A stretch of DNA of 64,000 nucleotides. Origin: Primulina eburnea. Taxonomy: Eukaryota; Streptophyta; Magnoliopsida; Lamiales; Gesneriaceae. Positions 49,355 through 61,082 of the stretch are shown here, in pieces (positions within the stretch are counted from its first letter, which is position 1; each line of letters begins with the position of its first letter). The translations under genes were made by a program, and so were the position numbers. Location: the NCBI RefSeq assembly GCF_022965805.1, contig NC_133114.1:4236261-4300260 (forward strand), written 5' to 3'. Below the pieces are notes generated by a model that worked only from the letters and a program-made list of their open reading frames with translations, did no database searches and was not told the origin of the DNA.

Positions 49355-51795
49355 TTAGTAGCTATACCCTTTGACAAACATTCCTTGCTTGGCTTCCTCA
49401 GATTCCCCCTCACCGGTGTATTTTCCGAGCTGAGCCAGAGAGTTAGCCTTGGCTCTCACGAGCAGAGCAGCCTGAGCTGCCTTCACATTCTCTGGGAGTC
49501 CTCCCCATGTCTTGAGGCATGTGTTTTGGAGGGCCCTGGCATAGGAGAACGACACATGCCAAGGGTTTGGAGCTTGGTTCATTGCATTCAAGTTCAAGGT
49601 TGCTTCTACCTCAGATTGCCCACCTGACAAAAACTGCCCAAGATATCGAAACAAGAAACACATTAGCTCGATAAGCTCAAATAACATATTTTTTGAGTCT
49701 GAAGCTATCTAATTACACCCTATACAATAGTGTAGAATGAGTGCCTGTGGTTAAACAGTTACAAGCTTTTTTAGTGACACCAAATCAAATCTTTAAAGAA
49801 GAAGGGGTGTTGTAGGATAACCAAATGGGGAAAGGGAATCAATGCATTATACCATGCAAAACATAAACCATAATCGATACGAGCTTGAATACTTGCCATG
49901 ATTCCAGGGACGGAAGGGGGGATTCTCTTGCGGAGGAGCTTAAGAGTGTAGTCTGCAACTTGCTCAGGCGTGGCCCTGTCTTTGCATTCAGCACCAGGAG
50001 TAACCATGCTTGGTTTAAGGAGGATTCCTTCAAACGTAACATTGTTCTCTGCTAAGTAGAAAAACACCTCTGCCCAAACTTTAAGTGCAACCTCAAAAGT
50101 CCTCTCAATTCCATGTTCTCCATCTAGCAAGATTTCTGGCTCCACAATTGGGACCAATCCTGAATCCTAACAAGTTCGACCATCACAATCAAATAAACGT
50201 CAGTTTTCGTCACAAGTTTTTCTTGTAAAATATTCTAGCTCTAGAACCATCTCAAAGGTACCGCTCTTTGATGAGTTTGTCTTGATTTTCATGCTAATTA
50301 AATAATCTTTACACTGTTATGATCGTTGTTTGATGGTAATAGATAGCATTTTTGTTTAGTGTCAATCAACTGTGGTACATCATTTTTTATCGGTGGATCA
50401 GATACTGACAATATATGCCGCAGTTGCGGCAAAACACAGGACAAGACAGACAATTCATCCTCAACAAACACAGTGAGATATTGATACATGGATTTAGGAA
50501 TAATTATGCATGTGAATTGAAAGCAAATCAGTTATTCTCGTGAGCCATGAATTTTAGTTTCAAAATCCACTATGTATTCAAGGTGAACCATATAGCGTGA
50601 TACCTGAGATATAGCAGCATAACGTGCCAGGCCCCAGGCAGCCTCCTTCACAGCCAAGGCAGATGGACCATTGGGAATGCTCACAACAGTACGCCTGATT
50701 CAAGAAACAGCGAAATCGATACGTTTTACATCATAAGCACAAAAGGGGTTCATCCAAATTCATGTGATAATCGTACTCACCATTTGGCAAAACGAGCACC
50801 CTGCTGATAGTAAGCAGCAGAGCGAGAAGCAAGGCCGTCAAGACCTTGGCACCATGACTCGTCATTTGAACCAGCTAGCGGAACCAAACCCTGCCTCAGT
50901 CCAATCCTTTTGCTTATCAAGTTTCAAGAATCATTTATATGGATATTAACAAATTATATATGTAGAATTAAACTACCAACCAGGAACAGGTATAATTTTA
51001 CATGTCTTTAAGATTAGTCATCAAAACTTCATAGCTTCGCATGTTTTAGCTATTACCAAGATTCAAGAATCAGTTAAAACGCATGGATTCGCTGGTTTTT
51101 ATTAGTTACCTTGTCAACTTTGATCCCAGGGACAATGTTCTGCTCGACAAGAACATCCACCATTTTCTTGCCATCGACTGTGGATTGGTATAGAGTCTCC
51201 TCGAAGAGGATGGCACCGGAGATGTATTGGCCAAGGCCAGGGGCGGAGAGAAGGAGGGTGCGGTAGGCTTGGCGGTTAGCCTCGGTGTTCTCCAGCCCGA
51301 TTGATGCCAAACGCTTACCGCATGTGGCATTTGACTCATCCATGGCTAGGATTCCACGCCCTGGTGACGCAATAGTTTTCTACAACACCATGGTTTATTG
51401 ACATTGTCAAATTTCCAATTAGTTAATAAGTCGATAATGAAATTATATTTCATTTGTCTAACTCATATAATTGGTTTTCTTCACTTAAAAGTCATATTTT
51501 CTTATATAATAGTTAAAATTTCGATACATGTTATTTATACACCTAGTTCCAAGCTAGGCCTAATCCCAAAGTTTGTTTTATTTTTTTTAAAAAATTGAAA
51601 TTCAGTACGTACTGCGGTCTTGACTAGCTCATCGACATAAGAAGAAGCTCGAACGGTAAGAGGAGATGCGGAGGCGGCTCTCGGGTGGCACAACCGAACA
51701 GCCGAGGATGAAGACTGCCGCAGAAGGGGTTGGCCCTTGACAAATTCAGACTTGTCCAAGATTGGAGATGACTTGAGGAATGATGCAGAGGCCAT
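49355..51795 (-). CDS. FBA2: Fructose-bisphosphate aldolase, class I, chloroplastic
   Basis: Six exons on the minus strand: 51795-51613, 51379-51110, 50890-50781, 50694-50604, 50166-49897 and 49633-49355, giving 400 residues. The enzyme interconverts fructose 1,6-bisphosphate with dihydroxyacetone phosphate and glyceraldehyde 3-phosphate, and acts on sedoheptulose bisphosphate in the Calvin cycle. The first ~48 residues form a Ser/Ala-rich transit peptide. GILAMDES carries the active-site Asp at about 75. GILLKPSMV carries the Schiff-base Lys at about 269. FLSGGQSE follows, and the protein ends GYSY with the conserved terminal Tyr. Five exon joins fit the family exactly. Four introns are GT-AG, but the last one (49896-49634) starts GCAAGT. 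An I-box lies upstream. The FBA2 symbol rests on its position next to BBX19. Confidence 0.95.
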
Positions 51796-51883
51796 TGCTA
51801 TGTGTATTTTTATTTTTTTTTTTGGTGTGAATGAATGTTTTTTTGGTTATATTTTTGTGCTTATAAGAAGAAGCTAAGGCGAG

Positions 51884-51904
51884 CGATTATTTAAAAGCTT
51901 ATCC
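51884..51904 (-). promoter_or_regulatory. Aldolase promoter: TATA-like and I-box elements
   Basis: On the minus strand GGATAAG (51904-51898), an I-box core found in light-regulated genes, is closely followed by TTTAAATA (51895-51888), a possible TATA box about 95 bp before the start codon. The assignment is by motif only. Confidence 0.45.
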
Positions 51905-52820
51905 CACTTTCACTCACTCTCTTTACCACACACACAAATACTACTGTGTAAGAGGGTGTAGTTCCAAAAGATGTCTAATTTGAGGTTGTTATTGATGGAC
52001 CAATCACGGGTTTCCACGTGGATGATAAAGTTTGTCTATTTTATTTCATTTTATTGTTTGGCATGTGGTCGAAATTGATGGAATAATTATAGCCTTGAAA
52101 ATATTAAGAACAATTGATGGGGTTATTTGATTTAATAAAATCTAGTTCTTTTTACATATTTGAATTATGTTTATGTATTTTCTCAGATACTAATGTCGTT
52201 TTAGACAAGAGAATGAGTCTTGTTGCACCATATGACTTGTAGGGAGTTTATTAAACCATTGGATTCGGAATACGATAGGTAGCTCCGGATGTACGATTAT
52301 ATGTAGTTATCCACGTTTAGTATGTCGTTTATTATCTTATTCCACGAGACAAATAATGACAAATGAAATCAAATAATGAATATAAAATGTAAATTTATTT
52401 ATTTGAGAAGAGCTATCATCTATTATTAGTTAAATCACTCAAAAAAAGAATCAATGATGATTTGATTATATATTATACTTATCTGCCACCTCTTCATGAA
52501 ATAAATTATACAGCTATTTGGACAAATTTGTTGATAGTGTTAGCATAATGGGCTTCAATTATGAACTTAAAACAACACGTTGGGCCAAAAGAAATGCAAT
52601 AAATCCTACAATACTTCTAAACTTTTCAGGCCCATTTATATAGGACCAACAAGTTGGAAGCCCGTTTTACATAAAAACAAATTTGGCTTTTAATTTTATT
52701 AATTATTAATATTGATATTAATGGTGTAATCTTACGATATGTTCATACCGTTCCTTCCCAATTCTCTCCGAAAACCTCCGTCAAAGATTTCTGTGCACAT
52801 AGGGTTATGAGAGAAAAGGA
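51905..52820. other. Intergenic DNA before copia element 2
   Basis: No gene was recognised. The last ~20 bases (ATGAGAGAAAAGGA at 52807) touch the copia insertion and may belong to the broken gene that continues at 57867. Confidence 0.4.
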
Positions 52821-53276
52821 TGTCGGCAGGACCATATCATTTATTACATGAATTTGTTGAAAATAAAAACGTGTGGTACATGCTGGCAAATTTGACTGAT
52901 TATTTCAGAAGACGGAAGATGGGTTTTACGCGTATAAAATGCGTGTTCACACGGTCAAGGGGTTCTATAAATAGAGCTCCCCTCTTCATTCTGAAATCAT
53001 CCCTTCTTCGAGTTTTCTCTCATCTTATAAGCATTTGAGTGCTTAGTTCTATAATATTTGTGAGGTGTTTTGTTCTCCTGTATTAAGAGTGTGTGTGTTC
53101 TCTTTGGAAACACAGTGAGTGAGTTGTACACCACAAAATATTATAGTGGAATTCTTTTCATCTTGCCCGTGGTTTTTACCCTAATAATTTTTAGGGTTTT
53201 CCACGTAAATCTCGGTGTCCAGTTTATTCTTTATTTTCGGGTTTTATTATCTCAAATTCCACACGTGGGACCAACA
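52821..53276 (+). repeat. 5-prime LTR of copia element 2
   Basis: TGTCGGCAGGACC to GGGACCAACA. CTATAAATA near 52970 is a good TATA box for element transcription. Confidence 0.93.
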
Positions 53277-53278
53277 AG

Positions 53279-53290
53279 TGGTATCAGAGC
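53279..53290 (+). promoter_or_regulatory. Primer-binding site of copia element 2
   Basis: TGGTATCAGAGC, two bases after the LTR. Confidence 0.9.
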
Positions 53291-53432
53291 CTTGGTTTAA
53301 AATTTCTTAAAATTCTGAGTATGCTCTGTAGTTGCAGCCTAGACTGATCTTCCACATCAGAAAAGATTTTTCGAGATTTTTTATTTAAGGCGGGATTATT
53401 TTGTCCAGTCTACTAAAATTGTTGTAGACATA

Positions 53433-56400
53433 ATGGCGGGAAGGTACGAGATAGCAAAGTTCAACGGAATCAATTTTATGTTGTGGAAAATAAAGATACA
53501 AGCAGTTTTAAGAAAAGAAAATTGCTTGGCGGCTATTGGAGATAGACCGGTGGAGATTACAGATGATGGAAAGTGGAATGAGATGAATGATAACGCTGTT
53601 GCCAATTTACACTTGGCTATAGCAGACGAAGTTTTGTCAAGTATCTCTGAGATAAAAACAGCCAAAGTTATCTGGGATACTCTAACAAAGATGTACGAGG
53701 TCAAGTCGCTACACAATATGATTTTCCTAAAGAGAAGGCTTTATACTCTTCGGATGGCGGAATCTTCATCGATGACCGACCATATCAACACACTAAATAC
53801 TCTATTTGCCCAACTCACTTCCATGGGGCATAAAATAGGGGAAAATGAACGTGCAGAGCTTCTACTTCAAAGTCTACCAGATTCATACGATCAACTTATC
53901 ATTAATATTACCAACAATATTCTTATGGGCTTTCTAAGATTCGACGATGTCTTAACTGCGGTTCTCGGAAGAGAAAGTCGGCGCAAGAATAAGGAAGACA
54001 GCTTGGTAACTTCAAAGCAGGCAGAGGCTTTGCCGATGATAAGAGGAAGATTTATGGACCGTGACTCCAGTGGGAGCCAAAGGCGAGGTAGATCAAAGTC
54101 GAGAAGTAAGAAGAAAAATATTTACTGCTTCAAATGCGGCGGTAAAGGGCACTTCAAGAGAGAGTGTACGAGTATCGATAAAAGTTCTCAAGGAAATGTG
54201 GCCAGTACTTCAGGCAGTAGTGAAATATTATTCAGCGAAGCAGCAACAGTTGTGGAAGGCAGGCACAAATTTTGTGACACATGGATAATGGATTCAGGAG
54301 CGACGTAGCATATGACGTCTCGGAGAGAATGGTTTGATCATTATGAACCAGTCTCAGGAGGATCTGTATTCATGGGAAATGATCATGCCTTGGAAATCGC
54401 TGGGGTCGGTACTATCAAAATTAAAATATTTGATGGCACCATTCGCACCATAGAGGAGGTACGACATGTGAAAGGACTGACGAAAAATCTTTTGTCCTTG
54501 GGACAATTGGATGACATCGGGTGCAAAACTCGGATCGAGAACGGGATCATGAAAATTGTGAAGGGGGCGCTTGTGGTTATGAAGGCGGAAAAGGTTGCTG
54601 CAAATCTGTATGTACTTTTGGGAGAAACACACAAAGAGGCAGAACTAGCTGTTGCATCAATTGGTTCAGGAGAAGAATTAACAGTGTTATGGCATAGAAA
54701 GCTCGGGCATATGTCAGAACGGGGGTTGAAAATTCTCTCAGAACGGAAGCTGCTGCCGGGACTTACAAAAGTGTCACTACCCTTTTGTGAGCACTGTGTT
54801 ACCAGTAAACAACACAGATTAAAGTTTGGCACTTCTACTGCCAGGAGCAAAAGCATATTAGAGCTGATTCATTCGGATGTTTGGAGAGCACCGGTTGTAT
54901 CCCTAGGAGGAGCGAGATACTTTGTCTCGTTCATTGATGATTTCTCTAGGAGATGTTGGGTGTATCCAATCAAGAAAAAATCAGATGTTTTCCAGATCTT
55001 CAAAGATTTCAAAGCACGGGTTGAACTTGATTCTAAAAAGAAAATCAAGTGTCTGAGGACTGACAATGGAGGAGAATATACCAGTGACGAGTTTGATGCA
55101 TATTGTCAACATGAGGGCATCAAGAGACAGTTCACAGCGGCTTACACACCTCAACAGAATGGAGTGGCGGAGCGGATGAACATGACCTTGTTGGACAGAA
55201 CAAGAGCTATGTTGAGGACTGCAGGTCTAGAAAAGTCATTTTGGGCGGAAGCAGTTAAAACCGCTTGTTATATTATCAATCGTTCTCCTTCAGTGGCGAT
55301 TGATCTAAAGACTCCGATGGAGATGTGGACCGAGAAGCCGACATATTATTCTCATTTGCATACATTTGGAAGTCCGGTGTACGTTTTGTACAATGAGCAA
55401 GAAAGATCAAAGTTGGATTCAAAATCCAGAAAATGTATCTTCTTGGGTTATGCTGATGGAGTAAAGGGGTTTCGCTTGTGGGATCCTACTGTTCACAAGC
55501 TTGTCATCAGTAGGGATGTTATCTTCGAGGAAGATAAAGTAAAGGGAGACAAAGGAACACAGAATTCAGAAACTACTATTTTTCAGGTAGAAAATAAGAC
55601 AGACGAAGGTCAAGTTTTTTGTGAAGCAGTACCAGAGCACGAAGAACAAGAACAAGTTGAGTCTGAAGTTTACAATGTGAGGCAGTCAACTCGAGACAAT
55701 AGACCACCAGGTTGGCTTTCAGATTATGTCACTGAAAGCAACATTGCATATTGTCTATTATCAGAGGATGGTGAGCCATCGAGTTTTCACGAAGCTACTC
55801 AAAGCTCGGATGTATCCTTGTGGATGATAGCAATGCAAGAAGAGTTGGAGGCATTAGACAGGAATAAAACTTGGGATCTTGTTACACTACCACAAGGGAG
55901 GAAAGCCATTGGAAACAGATGGGTCTATAAGATCAAGCGTGATGGCAATAACCAAGTGGAGCGGTATCGTGCTAGATTGGTGGTAAAAGGATATGCTCAG
56001 AAAGAAGGCATCGACTTCAATGAGATATTTTCTCTTGTGGTTCGACTTACAACAGTCAGAGTGGTGTTGGCATTGTGTGCGGTGTTTGACCTACATCTAG
56101 AACAGCTAGATGTGAAAACGGCATTTCTTCATGGAGATCTTGAAGAAGAAATCTATATGCTCCAGTCAGAAGGTTTTGCAGAAATAGGCAAAGAGAACTT
56201 GGTTTGCAGGTTGAAGAAATCTCTGTACGGTCTCAAACAGGCGCCGAGGTGTTGGTACAAGAGATTTGATTCCTATATTATGAGCCTTGGATACAACAGA
56301 CTGAGTGCAGACCCTTGTACGTATTTCAAGAGGTCTGGTGATGATTATATCATTTTGCTGTTGTATGTGGACGACATGTTGGTAGCAGGCCCCAACAAAG

Positions 56401-57328
56401 ATCAGGTCCAAGGATTGAAGGCACAGTTGGCTAGGGAATTTGATATGAAGGACTGGGGACCAGCAAACAAGATTCTAGGGATGCAAGTTCACCGAGACAG
56501 AAGTAACAGAAAGATTTGGCTTTCCCAGAAAAATTATTTGAAGAAAGTCTTGCAACGCTTCAACATGCAAGATAGTAAGCCAATTTGGACCCCTCTTCCT
56601 GTTAACTTCAAGTTATCCTCCGAGATGTGTCCTAGCAGTGAAGCAAGAGGATGGAGATGTCTCGAGTATCATATGCATCAGCAGTGGGAAGTTTGATGTT
56701 CGCTATGATCTGTACAAGACCGGACATTGCTCAAGCAGTGGGAGCAGTTAGTCGGTATATGGCGAATCCTGGACGAGAGCATTGGAGCACTGTTAAGAGG
56801 ATCCTTCGATACATTAAGGGTACCTCGAATGCTGCATTATGTTATGGAGGATCAGATTTTACACTCAGGGGCTATGTCGATTCAGATTATGCAGGTGATC
56901 CTGATAAGAGGAAATCTACTACTGGTTATGTGTTTACGCTTGTAGGAGGAGCAGTAAGCTGGGTTTCAAAACTGCAGACAGTTGTGGCGTTATCTACAAC
57001 AGAGGCAGAATACATGGCAGCTACTCAAGCTTGCAAGGAGGCAATATGAACTAAAAGGTTATTGGAGGAGATCGGGCACAAACAAGAGAATGTTTCTTTG
57101 TTTTGTGACAGTCAGAGTGCCTTGCACATCGCAAGGAATCCAGCCTTTCATTCCAGGACGAAACACATTGGAGTACAATTTCACTTTGTGCGGGAAGTAG
57201 TAGAAGAAGGAAGCGTGGATATGCAGAAGATCCATACGAAAGAAAACATAGCTGATTTTCTGACCAAGCCAGTGAACACTGAAAAGTTTGAGTGGTGTAG
57301 ATCCTCAAGTGGTCTAGCGGAAACGTAA
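53433..57328 (+). pseudogene. Copia gag-pol with three lesions
   Basis: Gag (53433-54305) starts MAGRYEIAKFNGINFMLWK and ends in a CCHC knuckle (CFKCGGKGHFKREC). The protease motif WIMDSGAT is followed by TAG at 54306-54308, where tryptophan is usual; the frame resumes at once. Integrase shows HRKLGHMSERG and CEHC, then the D,D,E core (HSDVW, LRTDNGGEY, NGVAERMN). RT shows QLDVKTAFLHGD and LLLYVDDMLVAG. A frameshift lies near 56640. RNase H (56651 on) shows GYVDSDYAGD and STTEAEYMAA and is cut by TGA at 57047-57049, again at a tryptophan position. The remaining end runs to 57328. Apart from these changes the protein looks complete. Confidence 0.93.
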
Positions 57329-57390
57329 GCAGCAGGGAATGGCAAGATTGAAAGGATGTGTGGAGATGTGTTTGATTCTCAATCAAATCT

Positions 57391-57404
57391 CCAAGTGGGA
57401 GAAA
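57391..57404 (+). promoter_or_regulatory. Polypurine tract of copia element 2
   Basis: CCAAGTGGGAGAAA directly before the 3-prime LTR. Confidence 0.88.
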
Positions 57405-57861
57405 TGTCGGCAGGACCATATCATTTATTGCATGAATTTGTTGAAAATAAAAACGTGTGGTACAGGCTGGCAAATTTGACTGATTATTTCAGAAGACGGA
57501 AGATGGGTTTTACGCGTATAAAACGCGTGTTCACACGGTCAAGGGGCTCTATAAATAGAGCTCCCCTCTTCATTCTGAAATCATCCCTTCTTCGAGTTTT
57601 CTCTCATCTTATAAGCATTTGAGTGCTTGGTTCTATAATATTTGTGAGGTGTTTTGTTCTCCTGTATTAAGAGAGTGTGTGTTCTCTTTGGAAACACAGT
57701 GAGTGAGTTGTACACCACAAAATATTATAGTGGAATTCTTTTCATCTTGCCCGTGGTTTTTACCCTAATAATTTTTAGGGGTTTTCCACGTAAATCTCGG
57801 TGTCCAGTTTATTCTTTATTTTCGGGTTTTATTATCTCAAATTCCGCACGTGGGACCAACA
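57405..57861 (+). repeat. 3-prime LTR of copia element 2
   Basis: 457 bp, matching 52821-53276 except for about eight substitutions and one extra G. Confidence 0.93.
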
Positions 57862-57866
57862 AAGGG

Positions 57867-58365
57867 AGGACTGGATTCCCATGGAGGAAGATGATGACGT
57901 TTATGTAACTTGAAAAGATCCCATGAATCGGATTTGGAGAGGGAAACTTTTGAAACTGGTGATGCAAAAAATTCCGAGGAATGAGAGTTTCTGACGGAAT
58001 CGGGCGATTGTTATTTGATATTTGTTGGGGAACGAAATGGAATGGTTTTTTCAGAGGCTGTGGCTGATGAAGTTGGAGAAATGGGTGGTTTGGATAATGA
58101 TGTGGCTGTAGAGTCCCAGGTGGTGATGGCGGTTGTCCAGGTGGAAGGATGTAACTGGAGACAAAGTTCTTTCATCTGCTGGAAGCTCTGAGTGGGCGTC
58201 CAAGGAGCTACTTGAAATTGTTTCTCACATGAAAAATGGCTGACATATCAGAACTGTCTCAATTTGATGTGCATTGTCTTTTGTTTGAGTATTTTAAAAG
58301 AAACAAACTTCGTGATCCACGTCGGAAGTGTCAACCTTTATGTGATGCAAGACTTGAAATTATAT
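57867..58365 (+). pseudogene. Fragment of a PHD/SWIB (CCCH19/CCCH44/NERD-like) gene: acidic part and SWIB
   Basis: Directly after copia element 2 the plus strand reads as an acidic protein with frame changes (SEAVADEVGEMGGLDNDVAV near 58050-58110). From 58148 it reads DVTGDKVLSSAGSSEWASKE, LLEIVSHMKNG and, one frameshift on, SQFDVHCLLFEYFKRNKLRD with PRRK and CDARLEIIF. This second part is the SWIB-domain block of plant proteins that combine PHD, SWIB, Plus-3, GYF and CCCH domains. It stops abruptly at 58365, where a minus-strand copia integrase begins. One stop and at least one frameshift make it a pseudogene. Confidence 0.75.
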
Positions 58366-58933
58366 TTCGGTCCTGAGGTCGATCGACACACGAAAATTGA
58401 TGGATGACGCCTTTTTCGTGGAAAAATTCAGAGAACTTTAACTCGGGAGCATTATCAGAGCGAAATTGTTTGATATTGGTGTGGAACTGTGCCTCAATCA
58501 TAGTTAAAAATCTTGGAATAACCACTGCTACATCATTTTTATTGCAAAGAAGAAACGTCCAAGTAAACCGAGTACAATCGTCCACCAGTGTAACAAAGTA
58601 ACGATGACCCAAATAAGATGGTAAATGGAAAGGACCCCATATATCACAATGTATCAGATCAAAAGGTTTCTCAGACAAGTGATTATTTGAAGTAAAAGAA
58701 AGACGTCTTTGCTTAGCTAAAGGACACACATCACATGGAGCAGCAATACAATGTTTAGGAAACTGACACTTTAATCGATCCTTCAGTTTCTCGAGCCGCT
58801 TGAAAGAAATGTGTCCAAGTCGATGGTGCCATAAGGTTGCAGAGACGTGGTTGATAAAAGTCACGGATGGAGGAATGAGGCTTGAATTATCCAGGACGTA
58901 TAAGCCTCCTAATTTCTTACCCTTGCCAATCAT
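58366..58933 (-). pseudogene. Copia integrase, truncated
   Basis: LWHHRLGHISFKRLEKL with CDVCPLAKQRRLSF is the HHCC zinc domain. HCDIWGPF and QFRSDNAPEL carry the first two acidic residues of the D,D,E core. The frame runs into HQFSCVDRPQ, after which the usual Gln-Asn and Glu are lost at the junction with the SWIB fragment. The reading connects upstream to gag at about 59060 in another frame. Confidence 0.88.
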
Positions 58934-59013
58934 CTTCTTGGTGCATGTCTCCTGAATTGAGACATGATCTTGGTGAAAGGTAACGGTAAAGTTTGAATCA
59001 AGTGTGAGAGCAC

Positions 59014-60435
59014 TTACAGACAGTAAGTTGAATTTAAAATCTGGAATGTAAAGAGCTTCCGCAGGGTAATATGAGAGCTTAAGTAAATGTCACCATATGA
59101 TTGTACAGAAATGACGGTGTGATTTGGCAATGTTACCGTAGAGCCGTCTAGTGGTTTCAGCTCCAGAAATGCCTCGTATGAATTACATATGCGACTGGAT
59201 GCCCCGGAGTCCAGAACCCAGACCTTAGAATGTAGCATATTTGATGCTAAAGTGGCAGAGAGACAAGTACCTGTTATTGTAGATGAAGAGGCCATATCTA
59301 GCTTTGATGGTGGATCGACAGTAGTAGTTAGATGTGTAGAAAACATATGCATCAGCTGTTGGTATTGCTCAGGATTGAGTGAATGGAAAAAATTTGGAGA
59401 AGCTGCAGTGGTGGTATGCAAAGAATGTTGGGCCACTTGATTGACCTTAGCACTGTGAGCTGGTGGGATGGGGTCAGGGTGATACTTTGGTGTTGATTTA
59501 TACCCTGGAGGATAACCATGAATTTTGAAGCATGTGTCGACAGTATGTCCATGGATCTGACAGTGGGTGCAGTATGGCCTTTCTTTCTTCCTATACTTCA
59601 ACTTGTTCAGATCCTCAATGTGATGATTACTCTGTATGGGATTGTGATTTTTGACAACAAGAGCCAGATTATTGGGTATGTCAAGTGGGACAACACTAGA
59701 AGCACCCATTGTGCGTTGACGTTCTTCTTGAAGAATCAAAGAAAATACCTTATTAATGGGGGGTAAAGGATCCAATAGGAGGATCTGACCCCTGATTTGA
59801 GTATAGGTGTCATTAAGGCCCAACAAAAATGTCATCACATATTCAGAATGATAGAAATCATGAAGTTCTTTCGTACCCCCACAAGAGCATAGACCACATG
59901 TGCAAGTCGGACGAAAATTACTTAATTCATCCCATAATGTTTTCAGCTTTGTGAAAAAAATACTCACTGAATTCTGACCTTGAGTAAGATTAATCAATTC
60001 TCGTCGCAATTGGAAAATGCGAGGGCCATTGCTTTGTTGAAATCTTTCTTTAAGATCGATCCAAATATCATGTGCGGATTCAAAAAACATCATGCTGGCC
60101 GAGATTTCCTTGGTAACTGAATTGAGGATCCAAGAAATGACCACATTATTGTTTCTAATCCAGCCATTCAGAAGAGGAACATTCGATGCATTAGGCTTAG
60201 ATATCGAACCATCAATAAATCCTAACTTGTTTTTGACGGATAATGCGATCAACATCGCACGACTCCAAGATGCATAGTTATCACCTGTTAAGTTTTGAGA
60301 GACTAGTGTAATACTACCAGGGTTGTCGCTGTGATGAAGGAAGTAGGGACTGAGCGGGTCATCAATGGCGGATCTGGTAGATGAAGAAATTTGAGGATCA
60401 ATTGAATGTGGAGCCATTGATACGCACGAAAACAA
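59014..60435 (-). CDS. Copia gag-protease ORF (frameshifted end)
   Basis: 473 open codons. A gag domain starts with ISSSTRSAIDDPLSPYFLHH and SLTGDNYASWSRAM-like residues, followed by RIFQLRRELINLTQGQNSVS and a CCHC-type region (CTHCQIHGHTVDTCFKIHGY). The protease motif VWVLDSGAS lies near residue 405. The last ~15 residues are out of frame; a single-base loss near 59065 explains the early stop, since the other frame reads LYIPDFKFNLLSVSALT. Gag itself looks intact. The start could also lie a few codons later (MAPHSID). Confidence 0.85.
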   Translation of the reverse strand: MFSCVSMAPHSIDPQISSSTRSAIDDPLSPYFLHHSDNPGSITLVSQNLTGDNYASWSRAMLIALSVKNKLGFIDGSISKPNASNVPLLNGWIRNNNVVISWILNSVTKEISASMMFFESAHDIWIDLKERFQQSNGPRIFQLRRELINLTQGQNSVSIFFTKLKTLWDELSNFRPTCTCGLCSCGGTKELHDFYHSEYVMTFLLGLNDTYTQIRGQILLLDPLPPINKVFSLILQEERQRTMGASSVVPLDIPNNLALVVKNHNPIQSNHHIEDLNKLKYRKKERPYCTHCQIHGHTVDTCFKIHGYPPGYKSTPKYHPDPIPPAHSAKVNQVAQHSLHTTTAASPNFFHSLNPEQYQQLMHMFSTHLTTTVDPPSKLDMASSSTITGTCLSATLASNMLHSKVWVLDSGASSRICNSYEAFLELKPLDGSTVTLPNHTVISVQSYGDIYLSSHITLRKLFTFQILNSTYCL

Positions 60436-60576
60436 ATCTCCACTGGCAAAGCAGAGGAAACCAAATTTGATCAGAGATACTTCCGATTTTCAGCAGTGAG
60501 GCAACCAAAATTGATCAGAGATAATTCCGATTTGCAGCGGTGAATGATCGGAGATGGAAGTTAGCGGAAAGAATAT

Positions 60577-60588
60577 GCTCTGATACCA
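60577..60588 (-). promoter_or_regulatory. Primer-binding site of the truncated copia element
   Basis: Minus strand TGGTATCAGAGC, preceded by TTCTAATA, probably a changed LTR end TTCTAACA. Confidence 0.85.
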
Positions 60589-60808
60589 TATTAGAAGTAA
60601 CAGAGAGAGAGAATGGAAATCAGAGATTCATTCATCCATTCTTTCGTAATGAGAAAGAGGGAAAAGAAATTGTTTTATACAAGTCTACCTACAGCTATTT
60701 ACAGGTTGGAAATATGAAATATATAAACTTAAAAGGGAATTTGGTGCTGTTTTATGAGCCGCAAGTAGATGCAAGAGAGGATTGATTTCGATGGACTTTA
60801 AACTTTAA
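60589..60808 (-). repeat. Probable 5-prime LTR of the truncated copia element
   Basis: By position this holds the 5-prime LTR. The outer end could not be fixed because no second LTR exists for comparison. Confidence 0.45.
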
Positions 60809-61082
60809 ATGGTAGCAGAGGAACAATTTATGATCATAGCTAATTCCGAAGTCGAGGCGGTTGATGATGCAGATGAAGCACCGACATTTTCAGAGTTGCT
60901 AAGAGGTGATGAATTGCTGGCAGCTTAGCGAGGAAGAGAAGGTTGAAGAAGTGGGAGCTCAGGTTTATTTGGCGGACAGTGGGAAATTCGAAAATGATTT
61001 GGAGGTGGTGGGTGATGAGGATGGCGAGGAGAAGGTTTACTTTATAGAAACTATTTAGAAGCTGGGATAGCTGAGAAATCCT
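60809..61082 (+). pseudogene. Acidic fragment of the PHD/SWIB-type gene
   Basis: Readings MVAEEQFMIIANSEVEAVDD and, in another frame, EEVGAQVYLADSGKFENDLE with VVGDEDGEEKVYFIE are strongly acidic, like the long N-terminal region of CCCH44-type proteins. TAG near 60927 and a frame change break it. Confidence 0.5.

Larger units (their letters stand above)
52821..57861 (+). mobile_element. Full-length Ty1/copia retrotransposon, Tork-like
   Basis: 5041 bp with LTRs of 456 and 457 bp. The flanks AAGGA (52816-52820) and AAGGG (57862-57866) match at four of five bases. A single gag-pol frame is broken by only three changes. By eye the LTRs differ at about eight positions. The gag start and protease resemble Tnt1/Tork elements. 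Confidence 0.95.
58366..60590 (-). mobile_element. Truncated Ty1/copia element, Ale/Retrofit-like
   Basis: On the minus strand it has a primer site, gag with protease, and integrase that ends within the catalytic core at about 58366. RT, RNase H and the 3-prime LTR are gone. A single frameshift near 59065 separates gag from integrase. Confidence 0.88.
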
